Position numbers and translations under genes: made by a program
Notes under the pieces: model-generated
Seen by the model: only the letters and a program-made list of their open reading frames with translations
Told to the model about the DNA's origin: nothing
Databases searched by the model: none
Source of the DNA: Byssothecium circinans
Lineage: Eukaryota > Ascomycota > Dothideomycetes > Pleosporales > Massarinaceae
NCBI GenBank assembly: GCA_010015675.1
Contig: ML977006.1
Location: forward strand, 347,933-411,932
Reading direction: 5' to 3'
Length of the DNA: 64,000 nt
In this document: in pieces, positions 44,445 through 56,643 of the stretch
Position numbering within the stretch: position 1 is the first letter of the stretch
Layout: each line of letters starts with the position of its first letter

Positions 44445-45452
44445 TCACTTAATATGGACAATAACCTTTCCCCTTGCCCTCCCCGTCTTCAACTTCTTAA
44501 AAGCCTCCGGCGCCTTCTCAAACTCAAAAACCTCATCGACGACCGTCCTAACCTTACCCTCCTTCATCCACCTCCCAATCTGCGCCAGTTCCTCTGAGCT
44601 CGGTTTCGCCAACGGCATCTCATACTTATTCTTCCCCCCTCCCAAGAACCCCGGAAGGAGCATGTTGCTCCCCAGCTGAGCGATCTGCCGGAGACTGAAG
44701 CTTGCGCCAATCTGGCAGAACTTGCCGGTCTTCGGGATGAGGAATTTGGGAGAAGCTTTGTACAAGTTTGCGGGTGTGCCGACGTTGTCGACAATCAGTG
44801 TGAAAACTTGGCCTTTGGATATGAGAGCCGCCACGATGTCGGTGGTTTTGTAGTCGAGGACTTCGTCTGCACCTAAGGATTTGCAGAGTGGGATGTTGGC
44901 GCTGGAGCAGGACGTTGTGACATGGCAGCCGAGGGCTTTCGCGATTTGGATACCGTAGGTGCCGGTACCGCCGGATCCGCCATTGATGAATACTTTGTCC
45001 CCTTCCTTCACGTTCGGATGGATTGATTGGTATGCAGTGAGTCCGGCTACACCGACGCCCGCCATGTCGTCAACTTCCAGCCCTTCTGGCATCGCAGCAA
45101 GCATCTCTTTATCCGCCGCGATGAATTGACCCAACGAGCCGTGATCTATCTTCCCAACACGCGAGCCAAAAACCATTTCGCCAACTTTGTAGTTGTCGAC
45201 TTTGCTGCCAGTCGCAGCGACTTTGCCGCAGAAGTCCATTCCTGGCGTGCATGGAGAGGGTATCATGCCTTTTGAGATGATGCCCATTTCCGGGACTTTG
45301 TGGTCGGCAGGATTGAGCGCAGCGCTGTACACTTCGACTAAGACCTGGTCATCGGTGATGGTCGGGCGCGGTGCGCCGGATGCAGGCATGAACAGCGTGT
45401 TTTCGAGACCGCCGCTCGCGGTGGTGAATTGCCAGGCTTTCATGTTCTCCAT
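44445..45452 (-). CDS. NADPH:quinone reductase-like medium-chain oxidoreductase
   Basis: A single exon of 335 codons from ATG 45452 (MENMKAWQFTTAS). GroES-like half: LNPADHK, TPGMDFCGKVAATGS and FGSRVGKIDHGSLGQF. Rossmann half: INGGSGGTGTYGIQIAKALG, then SLGADEVLDYK and the conserved IVDNVGTPANLY. It ends RARGKVIVHIK. The pattern is that of zinc-less quinone oxidoreductases and RTN4IP1-like proteins; the substrate is unknown. It is convergent with the ToxD-like reductase, but the two are distinct subfamilies rather than recent duplicates. No lesion is seen. Confidence 0.9.
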   Translation of the reverse strand: MENMKAWQFTTASGGLENTLFMPASGAPRPTITDDQVLVEVYSAALNPADHKVPEMGIISKGMIPSPCTPGMDFCGKVAATGSKVDNYKVGEMVFGSRVGKIDHGSLGQFIAADKEMLAAMPEGLEVDDMAGVGVAGLTAYQSIHPNVKEGDKVFINGGSGGTGTYGIQIAKALGCHVTTSCSSANIPLCKSLGADEVLDYKTTDIVAALISKGQVFTLIVDNVGTPANLYKASPKFLIPKTGKFCQIGASFSLRQIAQLGSNMLLPGFLGGGKNKYEMPLAKPSSEELAQIGRWMKEGKVRTVVDEVFEFEKAPEAFKKLKTGRARGKVIVHIK

Positions 45453-46530
45453 TTTGATGATGATTGAAATGAAATTTCAGGACTTTGGGTGGTGGTTGTA
45501 TAATGATTGAGGCATTGTTGGCCGTCTTTTGCACTTGTATTGCGCATTAGAAAGCAGTTACGTCATCGAATGAAGCTCTATTTTCACCTCACCAATCCGC
45601 ACCACGCCTCTACGCTTGATTTTTATATTTCATATATACTTCTATGTGCAGAATTCTATTTTCTTGTAATATAAAATGCCATAGAAGCGAAAACCGCAGT
45701 ATTCTTATGAACTTTAGGTGTTGGCGCATTTTTTATGGTCGAGTCTTAAGTCCGGAGAATCCGAGAGCTTCGCGGTTGCTGCGGGGCAAGTTCTACTCGC
45801 TATCAAACCTCCACGGGCAGACCCACAAACCTAGACCAGTACGGAAATGTATGCAGCATAGGCTGCTTTACCGCTTCATTCAATTGAGTTAGATCATTTC
45901 TTCATAGTAGGAGGCTTGGCCTTCGTGTCTTCCTACCTCGTGAGTTTGAATGCTAGCACCACCCTATTCTTCGTCCATCCGTCTTGGCTTGGTCCCTTTC
46001 AAAAGGATCGGCAAGCTCCCAGTCGGAATTCACGTCGTCTTCGTCAGGCGTGCCGAGCGTAGGTAGAGAGTAAGCCTAATCGCATTATTGCTCCAGGAGC
46101 AAGTTTGTACCAAAACGCGCTAGTCAACGCGCTAGCCTCTTTAATCATGTCACGTGCCGGGGGCATTATGTAATCACGTTGGGGTCGACCGTGCCTCCCG
46201 TCTCAGCCTTCACCTCTCAAGCCATTACCCGTAAACGTTTCAATGACGACTCGGTCTTGAACTGCTCCTTTACCACCTCCACCTCCGCGTATGATCAGGG
46301 TTTTTACAGCAGAAACGCCCGGGAGTGCAAGAGTTCTCACATCGCGCGACCGTCACCTGCCGACTCGTCAGCTGTTCTCATTTCACCTGCAGGCAGAAGA
46401 ACCCGGATTATCGCCCCGTTTATCCATATCGGAAATCGCTCCCCCCTCTTCTTCCGCCTTTTTGCTCTATCATTCGTGCCCTTAACCCGGCCCTCTTACC
46501 ACTATTCGCACAAAACACTGCCCGATCACC
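45453..46530. other. Intergenic region
   Basis: It contains the reductase promoter (-) and the presumed leader of the phosphatase gene (+). The ORFs at 46179-46586 overlap the phosphatase start in other frames and have no recognisable features. Confidence 0.5.
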
Positions 46531-47106
46531 ATGCCGAACCCACCAATCACCAAGATCACCGATCAACTTTACCTTGGCGATGGTAAGAGTTCTCGTGATC
46601 CTGAAATCCTCGGCAAGCACAACATCACCGCCGTGGTCTCTCTCAGCGCGGGGCGATGGATCTATTGGCACTAGCCCTGGTATAAGAAGATCATCGTTGA
46701 AGGCAATCACCTCTTCATACCGTGCGAAGACAGCATGACGATGAACCTGCTGCCCGAGCTCGCCAATATTTGCGACTTCATCAAGAAGCACCTGGATTCC
46801 GGTTCCGTCCTGGTCCATTGCGACCGGGGCGTGTCGCGGTCTGTCACGGCCTTGATCGCCTATCTAATGCAAACTCACCAGTACGACCTCGCCGCCGCCT
46901 TGGCCTTTGTGGGAGAAAAGAGGAAGATCAGGCCGAACAATAACTTCAAGGAGCAGTTAGAGGTATGGGGAGCGGTCGGGGGCAACATCTGGGCAGCTCC
47001 GGGAGTTCCCAAGGCAGAATATGCGGCTTACCTGGCGAACAGGAAAAAGCGATTGCAGGAGGCTGGGCTGACTGGAAACGAGCCAATCGGCATAACGTCC
47101 TTGTAA
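46531..47106 (+). pseudogene. Dual-specificity phosphatase with one in-frame stop
   Basis: From ATG 46531 a continuous frame of 191 codons reads MPNPPITKITDQLYLGDGKS, then EILGKHNITAVVSLS, then a TAG at codon 48 (46672-46674), then FIPCEDSMTMNLLPEL. The active site is VLVHCDRGVSRSVTALIAYL, a perfect H-C-x5-R-S signature of cysteine-dependent dual-specificity phosphatases, followed by the usual helix and EQLEVW. The stop sits where the family has a variable loop; CAG (Gln) or TGG (Trp) would each explain it by one transition. It may be a dead gene, a polymorphism or a base error; everything downstream is intact. Confidence 0.8.
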
Positions 47107-47631
47107 CTAACGACCTGCTTTACCTGTACCAAATCCCATTAAAGCTTGCACCAGTCCTCACGCGCACGGTCAACACCTGTGTTGATCCTTTAGGTTGCAG
47201 AGCCCTAGACCTCCGTCCCCTTACAGGAGGTTCTCACCTTTGCTCTCTAGATAGTTACCTGTGCCCCAGTGCCGTCGGGAATCTACAATTATGGATAGCT
47301 CTATTAGTTTTTTAAACCATATGTTTCATCGATGATGTCCCTCCAAAATTTCCTGTATCACAGCTATCTTCCTCCTACCAGGGAGCGGAAACCTGTAAAT
47401 GGCCTTGCATAAGCTTCTAGAGGAATGCGCAGAGCAAGGAATGCGTAATGCATTACCGAGACTCTGGTAGCCTGCTTCGAGGCTTTTATACACTTGGAAA
47501 AAAATTATTTGTACAAACTTAGCAATAAGGACTTGCATAACAATGTGGTATAGCTAGTGCTTACAAAGGAGGAGATTCCATTGCCTTGGAGATAGATACT
47601 AGGAGAGAAACAATAGCTAGAAAAGCAGACT
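47107..47631. other. Intergenic region left of the hAT element
   Basis: No gene is recognised. Confidence 0.5.
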
Positions 47632-47968
47632 TGTCAACAATCAAGCGGCTTGCAAGCGCTTGATTGATAGCTTGATAACTATCAATCCCATCAAGTCAAG
47701 CTCGCCTATACTAATTTTTTAGCAATCCAAGCTGAGGAGGGTCAGCTTGATTGTTTAGCTTGATGGGCTTGATTAAGGTAGCGCGTAAGGTTGCTCGTTT
47801 TGCAGCAGGAGCGATCTTACGATAGGTTTTTAGTATTGTAGTCGTCGCAGTACTAGTACGTAATCAGCCTAACTTCTGCAACACTATACTCCCTCTACCA
47901 GCCACCTAAACAACCCACTATCGCGTTATTTTTTTTGCTCCCGTCGCCCTTATCGTATTGCCACCACC

Positions 47969-49870
47969 ATGCCTCCTACGAAACGCGCCTCTAATAACCT
48001 TACTCGCCCGAAGAAACGCGTCAAATCCTCCACCACCCGCGGCACTGTCAGCCAGCCTATAGCCGTCGATAGTCAGCTATCGCCATCGCCGTCGCGTCTG
48101 TCGCCTCGCAGAGGTCTCATAGAGGCGTCCTAGGCTTCAACTTTTAAGTCGCAACTACGCGAGTCGCAGCCTGAAGACGCTATCGTCGCGCCTACCAAGG
48201 GCAGCGAGAGGGTAACAGCAGCCTCGTCGGCAGCAACCCCAGATAATGAGACCTTGTAAGAGGCGCTGGACGCGAGCCTTATAGACGACTTTAAGGGAAT
48301 CAATTGGGGGCGTTTACGCAAGTATATGAAGCCGCTCTCATCATAGAAGTCGCGCAAGAGCTAGATCTATCGCTATGGCTACCGCGTTGCGCTGCTGAAG
48401 GACCCAAGTAAGCTATACTTCGTGTGCCGTCACTGCTATGAGCATAAGTACACAGATACTGGCGTCGGGATATATGAGACGACGCTCTTAACGTCGTCAG
48501 CGCAGCGACACTTAGAGCTGCCCAAGCGCGGCCATGGCTACAGCAAGTCGGCCGTCGCTGCAAAACCTACCTAGCTACAACGCCTGCTCAAAGACGGCAA
48601 CAACAGCGTGTCGCAGAAGGTGGCTAACGAGCTCGCTGGCTTCAATACCCAGCGCTTCCGGCTAGTAGCTGTTAGCTAGCTTATTAAGAATAATCACCCT
48701 CTCTCTGAGTTTGAAACACTAGCTTTTTGACGCCTCCTTAAAGCTTCTAACCCACTAGCAGAACGAGCGCTTTGGACGTCTCATGTAAGCGTCTCCCAGT
48801 ACGTTGCGCGCTTGTACAAGCACCTAAAGCCGCGCGTTATCTTGTAACTATTGCAGGCGCTTAGCAAAGTACACCTCAGCTTTAATGGATGGACGACAAA
48901 GGGCGGCAAGCGTGGCTTTCTAGGCGTTATTGCGTACTTTGTCAACAGCAGAGGCGACCTGCAGGACTTGCCTATAGCGCTGCCCCAGCTAATAGGCGCT
49001 CATAGTGGCGAGAGGATGGCCAAGGTCATTATAAAAACGCTGTAGGACTTTAAGATCACGTCGCAGTCAATTAGTTACTTCATGCTTAATAACGCTACTA
49101 ACAATAACAGTACTGTTGCAATATTAGCTTAAGAGTACGGTTTTAATGTCACCTACTAGCGCCTCCACTGCGGACCTTACACGCTTAACCTTATCGGCCA
49201 GACGCTCCTCTAGGGTAAGGGCAGCGCCGCCTCATTCAACAACGACGTATAAGAGCTTACTAACGAGCACGACTTTATAGCGGAGTGGAGGCGCGTAGGC
49301 CCACTTGGCGTACTACTTAGTATCATGAACTACATTAAAACGCCGTAATAGCATAAGCTCTTTAAGGACTTCCAGCACCTCACCCACACTGAGCTGCCGT
49401 CTAGCGCGTCAGCTAACGATCGCAAGATCCTTGAGCCTGTTAAACCCGTCGTTACGCGGTGGAACTCATACTACTTATGCTTTAAGCGTGCTGTAAAGCT
49501 GTAGTTTATAGTTAACACCTACGCTACTCACCATATACAGCGGGTGCAAAGGGAGGACACGTTTGCGCAAAGTCGCGGCAACAAGCTGCTAGTTGCGCAG
49601 CCGTGGATGCGATTAGACGGCCTTATAGGTACTAATTAGGCAGTAATTACAGAGTACATGGACATATTAAAACCGCTCAAGACTGCTACAAAGCGCCTTG
49701 AAGGGCGCGGCAAAAGCGGCAGCTTTGGGGCTATTGCTGAGATAATTCTAATATTCGAATACCTCCTTACCTACTATGAGCAGCGCGTTAACGCGTACGA
49801 GGCGGTTAACTACAACGAGCACGATGAGTCGCCTGAGGATCACATTGCAATTAACTTACGCGCAGCTTGG
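47969..49870 (+). pseudogene. hAT transposase with BED-type zinc finger, many stops, no indels
   Basis: One frame from ATG 47969 (MPPTKRASNN) to the N gap carries about seventeen stops, nearly all TAG or TAA at positions where CAG or CAA fits, and needs no frameshift. N-terminal BED-like finger: YFVCRHCYEHK ... SAQRHLE (Cys-x2-Cys then His). The catalytic-domain segment LSFNGWTTKGGKRGFLGVIA is typical of hAT RNase-H folds (W-T plus F-x-G). RLHCGPYTLNLIGQTLL corresponds to the conserved C-x-x-H/LNL region, and later VTRWNSYYLCFKRAVKL matches the hAT T-R-W-N-S-x-Y motif. The C-terminal dimerisation region is lost in the gap. Confidence 0.88.
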
Positions 49871-50245
49871 NNNNNNNNNNNNNNNNNNNNNNNNNNNNNN
49901 NNNNNNNNNNNNNNNNNNNNNNNNNNNNNNNNNNNNNNNNNNNNNNNNNNNNNNNNNNNNNNNNNNNNNNNNNNNNNNNNNNNNNNNNNNNNNNNNNNNN
50001 NNNNNNNNNNNNNNNNNNNNNNNNNNNNNNNNNNNNNNNNNNNNNNNNNNNNNNNNNNNNNNNNNNNNNNNNNNNNNNNNNNNNNNNNNNNNNNNNNNNN
50101 NNNNNNNNNNNNNNNNNNNNNNNNNNNNNNNNNNNNNNNNNNNNNNNNNNNNNNNNNNNNNNNNNNNNNNNNNNNNNNNNNNNNNNNNNNNNNNNNNNNN
50201 NNNNNNNNNNNNNNNNNNNNNNNNNNNNNNNNNNNNNNNNNNNNN
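49871..50245. other. Assembly gap (run of N)
   Basis: 375 unknown bases inside the hAT element. ORFs reported across it are artefacts. Confidence 0.99.
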
Positions 50246-50279
50246 TGTGAGTGTGAGCGCCGAGTCAGAGAGCCGGGCC

Positions 50280-50505
50280 ACCGAGCAGAGCCACCACGAA
50301 GACCCCCAACAACGAAACCTAGAACCGCAACACAGAGCGGAAAAACAGGGCAAACAACGGGCCCAAAAAGCGACCACCAGAGACGACAACAAGAGACAGC
50401 AGAAGAAGACAACAGACAACGACAATACGGACCGGCGACGCGGGACGACGAAACGCAACAACAAAACTAAACACAAAACAGACCACCAAGACAAGCAATC
50501 AAGCC
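50280..50505. repeat. Strand-asymmetric, T-depleted low-complexity tract
   Basis: Roughly 225 bp of A, C and G with only about four T on the plus strand, between the N gap and the right hAT end. Plus-strand frames give Gln/Asn/Thr/Arg-rich low-complexity peptides that I do not consider genes. Unlike the rest of the element it is not AT-rich. Confidence 0.75.
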
Positions 50506-50616
50506 TCAATCAAGCTCACGATCTCAGCTTGTTAGCCCCAACAATCCAAGCTGACGCCCTCAAAAAACGAGCAATCCAAGCTAACGCCTCAGCTTGGATT
50601 GGCTTGATTGTTGACA

Positions 50617-53156
50617 ACTATGTAGAAAAGGAGTTAAGCATAGTCGCACTGTCATGCGAGGATCAGGATCACATTAGGAGTTTGTATGCCTAGAGGTGGC
50701 TGTGCTATTATTCAACTATAGACAATATGATCTGGGCAAAAGAAGTATATAGTCGAAAAATAGCTTCTCTACAGTGACCAAGCATGACGCCAAATAAGAA
50801 TCAGGGTTGGGAGTCGGTAGTAGTTGGAAAGAACAGAACAGTCGGCAGTAGCGGGGCGAGAAAAAGCACTCCGTGGTGACGGGACGTTGGCCGAGAAGAT
50901 GTTCCATTATAAACACGCTGAGCCCACCTCTTTCTCTGTGTGCTCGCAACTATTATTCGCAGGATATATCATGAAGCTTCCGCTGAAGCTCCACGATTAC
51001 TTCCTTGATCATGAGAGGAATAGGCCAGCTGTTCTTAAAGTAGCTATCCTCAGGATACAGGATAAGGATAGCTAAAGGATTCTTATCGGCATTAAAAGAG
51101 GAAGCTATAATAAAAGTATGTAAGGGTGTAGATAAAGAAAAAAGGTAAGTAAAAGAAATAGTAAAGCTTAAATTTTTATGGTATACGACCTTGACTAAGT
51201 ATATAATAAGTACAGGCTTAGAGAATTTAACCCGTATAAAGCTAGATATTGGTAGCAACTGCTATAAACTTGGCCTTGCGGCCCTCTATCCAACTCGCGA
51301 TGGCCGCAACTCCAGCTCATAACTATTCTCGGTCGCCAACACAATCATCATCGCCCACGCCGAATCTGAAGTACAAGTTAACTGGGCTCTTTTTACGTTG
51401 GTGGACGAGAACGGCAGGCAGACAATTACCAAAGATGGCGCGACCGCCATGAAGCTCCTCGATAAAGCTATAGCAAAGGCCACAAAAGTGCCATCCTTAT
51501 ACTCAGGCCTGACCCGTGTGTTTGGATTTATTTTGGCCACCGTAAACTGGTTTTGATTTTTTCGACGAAAACCAGCGGCTGGATTTTAGCCGAAGCAGTG
51601 GAAAACCAGCCGCTGGTTTTCAAGCATTGGCCGTTCCACTCACCAGCTAGTGTAGATGATCATCAAAAAACCCACAGGTATTGATTTACCAGACACCTGG
51701 ATATAATAGAAGAAAATACTGTCGAAGAAGCTGCTCGATGATCAAAGAGCTATTCTCCCAGCGAAACCCTCCTAGCCACTCTTCCTACTCATCAACGCCA
51801 AGAACAGTGGTTCCGACACAGATAGAGCCTGGGACCAGCTCGTTGCTGGTCTCAAACGCTTAAGAGATGCAGAGACCTCAGCCGCTATGACGGTACCTCC
51901 TTTAACAAGGTCTCGTAACCGTCATTGCGTCCAGCAACCCCATCAAAGCCCAATGCTCAACCACGCTATCCCCTATCGCAAAAGCCCTTTCTAAGGCAAT
52001 GAACCCGCAGCGTGCCATCTTGGTTGATTTAGTCGTCCACAACGGCTTGATGCATTTCAACTCCTCAAATGCGTGCTTTGCGAGTGCGAAGTGGAGCGAT
52101 GCTGTGCCTAATGGTCTGCTAATTTTAGGGATTGCGAAGATGAAGTTGAATGAGACGCATGCAATGGGTTTTAAGGTGAGATATTAGGCTATTCTGGGGA
52201 AGGGGTGTTTGCAGCGCGTTGTGGATGCGGGGGTGAAGTTGCTTAATGTTGATTATCTTCAAGCTGTTGTGGGTGTGCGTTGGTAGCGTAGCGAACCATA
52301 GGTTCCATACCTGCCAATCAAGGGCTTTGGAATTAGAGTATATTAAAGGTGTTGAGAATACTACGGTCTTGAGATATAGCACATACGGAGTAGATTGCTA
52401 TGTGCGCTTTAGTGTAATTATATCAAGTGTTAATGTTGACTGCATCGCAGAACAAACGATTATTGGGGTTGAGTTAAAGTGTTATTTGTGTTCTTGGGGA
52501 TAGTGATGTAGCCACGATTTTGTAAAACTCTTGCACATGTTCGTAGCCATACGCCTTACATTATACACTCTAGGCCAAGTTGGAGACCGCATCTTAGCGA
52601 AGTAAGTAAGCACAAGGTACTCGAGGCCACTGAGCCAACGTCAACCCAAGCTCACTCAATTGATCCAGCAGGCGAAAGAAACAAGAAACAAGAAACAAGG
52701 GACCATCCGTATACACAGAGTTCAGAAGCTTTCACCACACCGCTCTGCATTATAGGACACTGAGACTGGAGTTTCATAATATTGCTCATATTACTGAGTC
52801 TTTATTACGCCGTTCTAGCAGTCGTTCGATGAATCCACTCAGTTCTTGCTTTTTAACACCAAAACCCTCCTCTATCGCACCTTCCTCCACTGAAATATGG
52901 ACGACACTTCTCTAAATGCTCCTACTGGAGGCGTATGTTCGTATTGGAATGGTTGGGTGGAGGCATTGCATGGTGTTTTCTCGATGTAGGTGAAGGTGGT
53001 GGGGCTTTGGGGCGTTGAATGCCATGGAACGTCGGAGGACGTTGGGTGCGTCTTGTATCTCAAGCTGAGGTGATCTTTTCTTCACCACTCCCAGTATTGC
53101 AAAAATCTTCCGCCGTGGTGTCCACGCTGTGTGGCTCTATTGGGTAGACCCGACAG
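50617..53156. other. Long intergenic region with unrecognised fragments
   Basis: No gene can be named. A plus-frame stretch at about 51315-51545 reads NTIIIAHAESEVQVNWALF then LVDENGRQTITKDGATAMKL and LDKAIAKATKVPS; it looks once-coding but I cannot assign it. Another open stretch is at 51920-52187. The sequence from 51100 to 51240 is AT-rich. Confidence 0.4.
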
Positions 53157-56100
53157 TCAATTGCTCAGCTCTCGCGTGATTCGCTCGGCAAGGCTCCTAG
53201 CAAGGCCCCGACGCTGACTATTTCGCTGGGTCTGGGTCTTGTGGACGCGGTTGGGGGCCGAGGTGTGGGACCCACGCTGCGGCTGGCTATTGTTCGCCGC
53301 AGTCTTTTTCTTCGCCATGGTATTGTTATATGCCATGGTCTTTCCGTTCGCCGCGCGCTTATTATTCGCCGCGGTCTTGTTGTTCGCTCCATGATTTGCG
53401 CCTCCACCGTTGAAGGCATTGGAGCGACCATTGTTGTTAGTACGAGGGCCACTTCTGCGATATCTGCCTCTGCCGATGATGTTGAAGTCATCTGGACTGT
53501 CGTCCGGGTCGTCATCGCGGGTATTCCGGGGATTGGGCTGGTTAGGGGCAGGATGACTCATCCGTCCCCGAGAACCTGGCGATGGCGACAGCGATGGCGA
53601 CGAAGGAGGCGGCAGAGGCTGGCACTTCGGCGAAGACGCGTCGTAGGGGGGCGGCGGCAGCTCAGGGCTTCGGGACCTAGGCGCAGCAACATTTGGAGTC
53701 GTACTAGGAGTAGGCTCCACAACAGCACTGCCCTGCGCCATTGAAGGTGCTGGCGGCATGACTTCTGGAGCTTGCGGAGTTGTCTGGGGTTGGGTTAGGC
53801 CTCGAGCAATCATCTGCGGTGCCGGTTGAGTAACCACTGGCCTCCTTGAAGCTGTCACATTTGGAGTTGGCCTCCGTACAGCTGTAACTACAGGAGCTGG
53901 CCTCCGCGAAGCTGTCGCAGGGGCTGGCATCCTTGAAACTGTCCCAATAGGAGTAGGCCGCCATGAAGTTGGACCAGTAGGAGCTGCCCTCCGTGAGGCC
54001 GTCCGAATTGGACCTACGCTGTTGGGAAGTGTGGAGGAAGCACCATCATGGCGTCTCGAGGAGTAGTCGGGGTCGTTTGGGGTGCCTGCATCCGGTTTGT
54101 CATTGTCTGAATCGACGAAGCATTTTGAGGATGCATTGCAGGCGCTTGTGGTGCTGCCATCATACGTTGCGAAACCGTCTGAATCGGCACGAAGTTTTGA
54201 GCGCACGCCGAGGGCCCTTGTGGTACTGACATCCTCTGCTGTGCAATCACTCGAGGTGCTATGCCAACCCCAAAACCCGCTGAGGATGCTCGTGGCACCG
54301 CCGTCTCCTGCTGTGTAGTGGCCTGCAGCGGGAAAGCGTTCGAAGGACCCTTTAGATGTGCTTCAGGCGTTGTCGAGCTCGGCTGCGCAGTTGACTGCGC
54401 CATCTGCTCTTGTTGTTCAGAGCTTGCCATAGCCGTCCTGTCTACAGGGAAAAGAACAGGAAAAGCATGATCCATGCCTGCTTGTAACTGGCGAGGTCGT
54501 CGTGGAAGTGGCGCGGTATTCACTCGACGTTCCAGACTCGTGCCGTTCTCAGTAGGACTCCAATCTCTTCCTGGAATTGTCTCGTCATCCTCCGGAGTGG
54601 CTGGAGTCTCTGATGGTGCATTGAAGTCAAATCTGAGGAACATCGCCAAGAGCGTATAGTGCTGCCGTTCTTCATCCTCATCGTTCCAGGGCCTCATCCG
54701 TTCAACCCATCGTTCGCGGCCCGCGTTATCATCTCGGAGGTTATGGAAAAATCGACAAGCGTCGCCATATCTGCAGGTCCTGTATGGATACTTGTTCCTG
54801 TTCTCCTAATACCAACAAACTATCATCTTCGGGTCTTCTGGCCTTTGTATCCCAGCGAACTCATCTGGATGCGTTTTATGGCATGCGTCACCAAACAGAC
54901 ACCGGCCCATGAAATAGTGGAGGCAGATATCTCTCGTTAATCGGCTTAGGAGCTTTTCGGACTCATCGATGATCTTGACAGCATCTCCGTTGTCCACATC
55001 GTCTTCGTCGTCAGAGTCAGAGTCTGAGTCGCCATCATCAGAAGGGGGAGATGGTGGGGCTCGAGGGCTACAGTTGGGCCACGGCGGCCTTCGCGCCCGT
55101 GGTTGGCTGGGAGGTGCCGAGGAGGCAATAGGAAGTCGCTTGTCATCAACTCGAGCAACGCTGCCCATATTGTTCCAAGCATTAAGGAGAAGCGCAACAA
55201 TGAGCCTGACATTATGGCACATACGGTCGTGCCAATCTTCCATTAGCGGACGGTGCGTCAGCCACAGGTAGAACAGCATCACTGAAAGCAAGTCCTAGTT
55301 CGTTGCGCCCAACTCACGCCCCAGTCACTGGTTGGTCAGGAAGCTCATAAACCGCTGCACGGCCGGAATCACGACCTTGACATTAAACTTCGCAAGGAGG
55401 TAACGGTTTACAGGACTGTGGCCGTCCTCAAAGGCTTGGAAACGCTTCCACGGAAACTCAAAAGCTTTTTGATGTAACTCCCACATGTCAGCGAGTTCGA
55501 AAACGGCCTTGTCTGCCTAATTTGCGTTGGTCTCCTCAGGCTGCCACTTTTTTCGGTACAAAGCAACGTGCGCCTTCAGTTCAGACTCAACACGTTCGCG
55601 ATCTTTAACGAGCTGCTCACTAGGTGTGAGTATGAGATCCTTTTTCTCATAAATATTGTCGTCGTCGTCGAAATCTCCGTCCGGGGCCTTTTCACGCAGT
55701 GGTTCCTTAGCGACCTCCTCAACCGGTATTTCGTGAGCTTCAGCGACAGCTTCCGAGTGGGTAACTCCAGAAGATTAGGGACCCTCTTGGAGCCTAGCCC
55801 GTTCATTGACCTTATTCCGGGCCTCCACAAGACACGCAACGATGTTCTGGACCTTATATGAGAGGGTCTTGAACATTCCCAAGGGGACTTCAGCGAGTGT
55901 ATCTTTTTCCCTGTTCAGCACGTCGAGAAAAGGCTGCACGGACTCTGCATTCCAGCCCGTCTGGAGCAGGGCTTGCAGGTCGCTGTCAAGGAGCCGCAAA
56001 ACGAGCATGCGGTGCGTCACTGGAGTGATGACTTCCAAGTTGAACCACCTAAATTGTTGATATCCGTCTAGGAGGTCGTGGAGCTCGAGCTCCTGGAAGT

Positions 56101-56431
56101 GACGACCGTATTTTCTCCAACTCCGGGTAAGGAAGGAGATATGGTCACCATGCCATGATGTTGGCACTTTGTCAGGCGAGATCTTAGGATTGGATGCAGC
56201 GTAAACTTTGAGTAAATCTTTTTCAGCTGCTTCGAGATCGATAACCACTTGAGCATCATTGGGAAAAGTTGAACATATGTTTCGGGTGATGCGCTCCGGG
56301 GTGCGAAGACGGCGTTTTCGTGGTTTCTTTCTAGTGACGGCAATTTGGAAAGCAGGGAGGCTGTTATCGGATTTGGTTTTCTCTCCTGCGGCTGCTACAT
56401 CGCTGTCGATGGTTTCGCTCTTTCTACACAC
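53157..56431 (-). pseudogene. CCCH zinc-finger protein gene, five in-frame stops and one frame change
   Basis: A single minus frame runs from about 56431 to 54014 (about 800 codons), interrupted by TAA 55775-55777, TAG 55517-55519, TGA 55325-55327, TAG 55295-55297 and TAG 54806-54808; each fits a Gln or Trp codon changed by one transition. The N-terminal third is helical and unrecognised. Near 54870 lies a CCCH finger, CLHYFMGRCLFGDACHKTH (C-x7-C-x5-C-x3-H); near 54760 a second, CRYGDACRFFHNLRD. After a Gln/Pro/Met-rich region the coding moves to another frame near 54020-54200, by frameshift or an unseen intron. It then continues as a Pro/Arg repeat region and an Asn/Gly/Arg-rich tail to 53157. 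CCCH fingers usually bind RNA. The first codon is uncertain: the frame opens upstream of 56431 without ATG. Confidence 0.7.
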
Positions 56432-56643
56432 ACGCGTCTTACAACGTGTAAAAGTATACCATGTAAAAAGACGGACACATGTATATGGTGGGAGGTCGGG
56501 GTAGATGGTGAGAGTTGTGGTGGAAGAGATGTCGTCGGATCGGACATAAGCGACTAAGGCCGATGCCGAGAGCTAAAGACGGCGCGCACAGCAAACCTCC
56601 AGCTGATCCAAACAAACAGTGATCGATTGTCGCGCCCGCAGCA

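Larger units (their letters stand above)
47632..50616 (+). mobile_element. hAT-type DNA transposon, RIP-damaged, with internal N gap
   Basis: The ends TGTCAACAATCAAGC and its exact inverse GCTTGATTGTTGACA form 15-bp terminal repeats. Subterminal motifs AATCCAAGCTGA and CTTGATTG/CAATCAAG recur at both ends, as in hAT elements. I cannot find a matching 8-bp target duplication next to these ends, so the exact borders could differ by a few bases or the duplication has mutated. The transposase gene inside is listed separately. Confidence 0.8.

Noticed and set aside
47632..50616. Exact 8-bp target duplication for the hAT element
   Set aside because: The flanks next to the 15-bp inverted ends do not match each other; I report the element without a duplication.
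53241..53744. 167-codon plus-strand ORF opposite the CCCH gene tail
   Set aside because: Antisense shadow of a GC-rich repetitive coding region.
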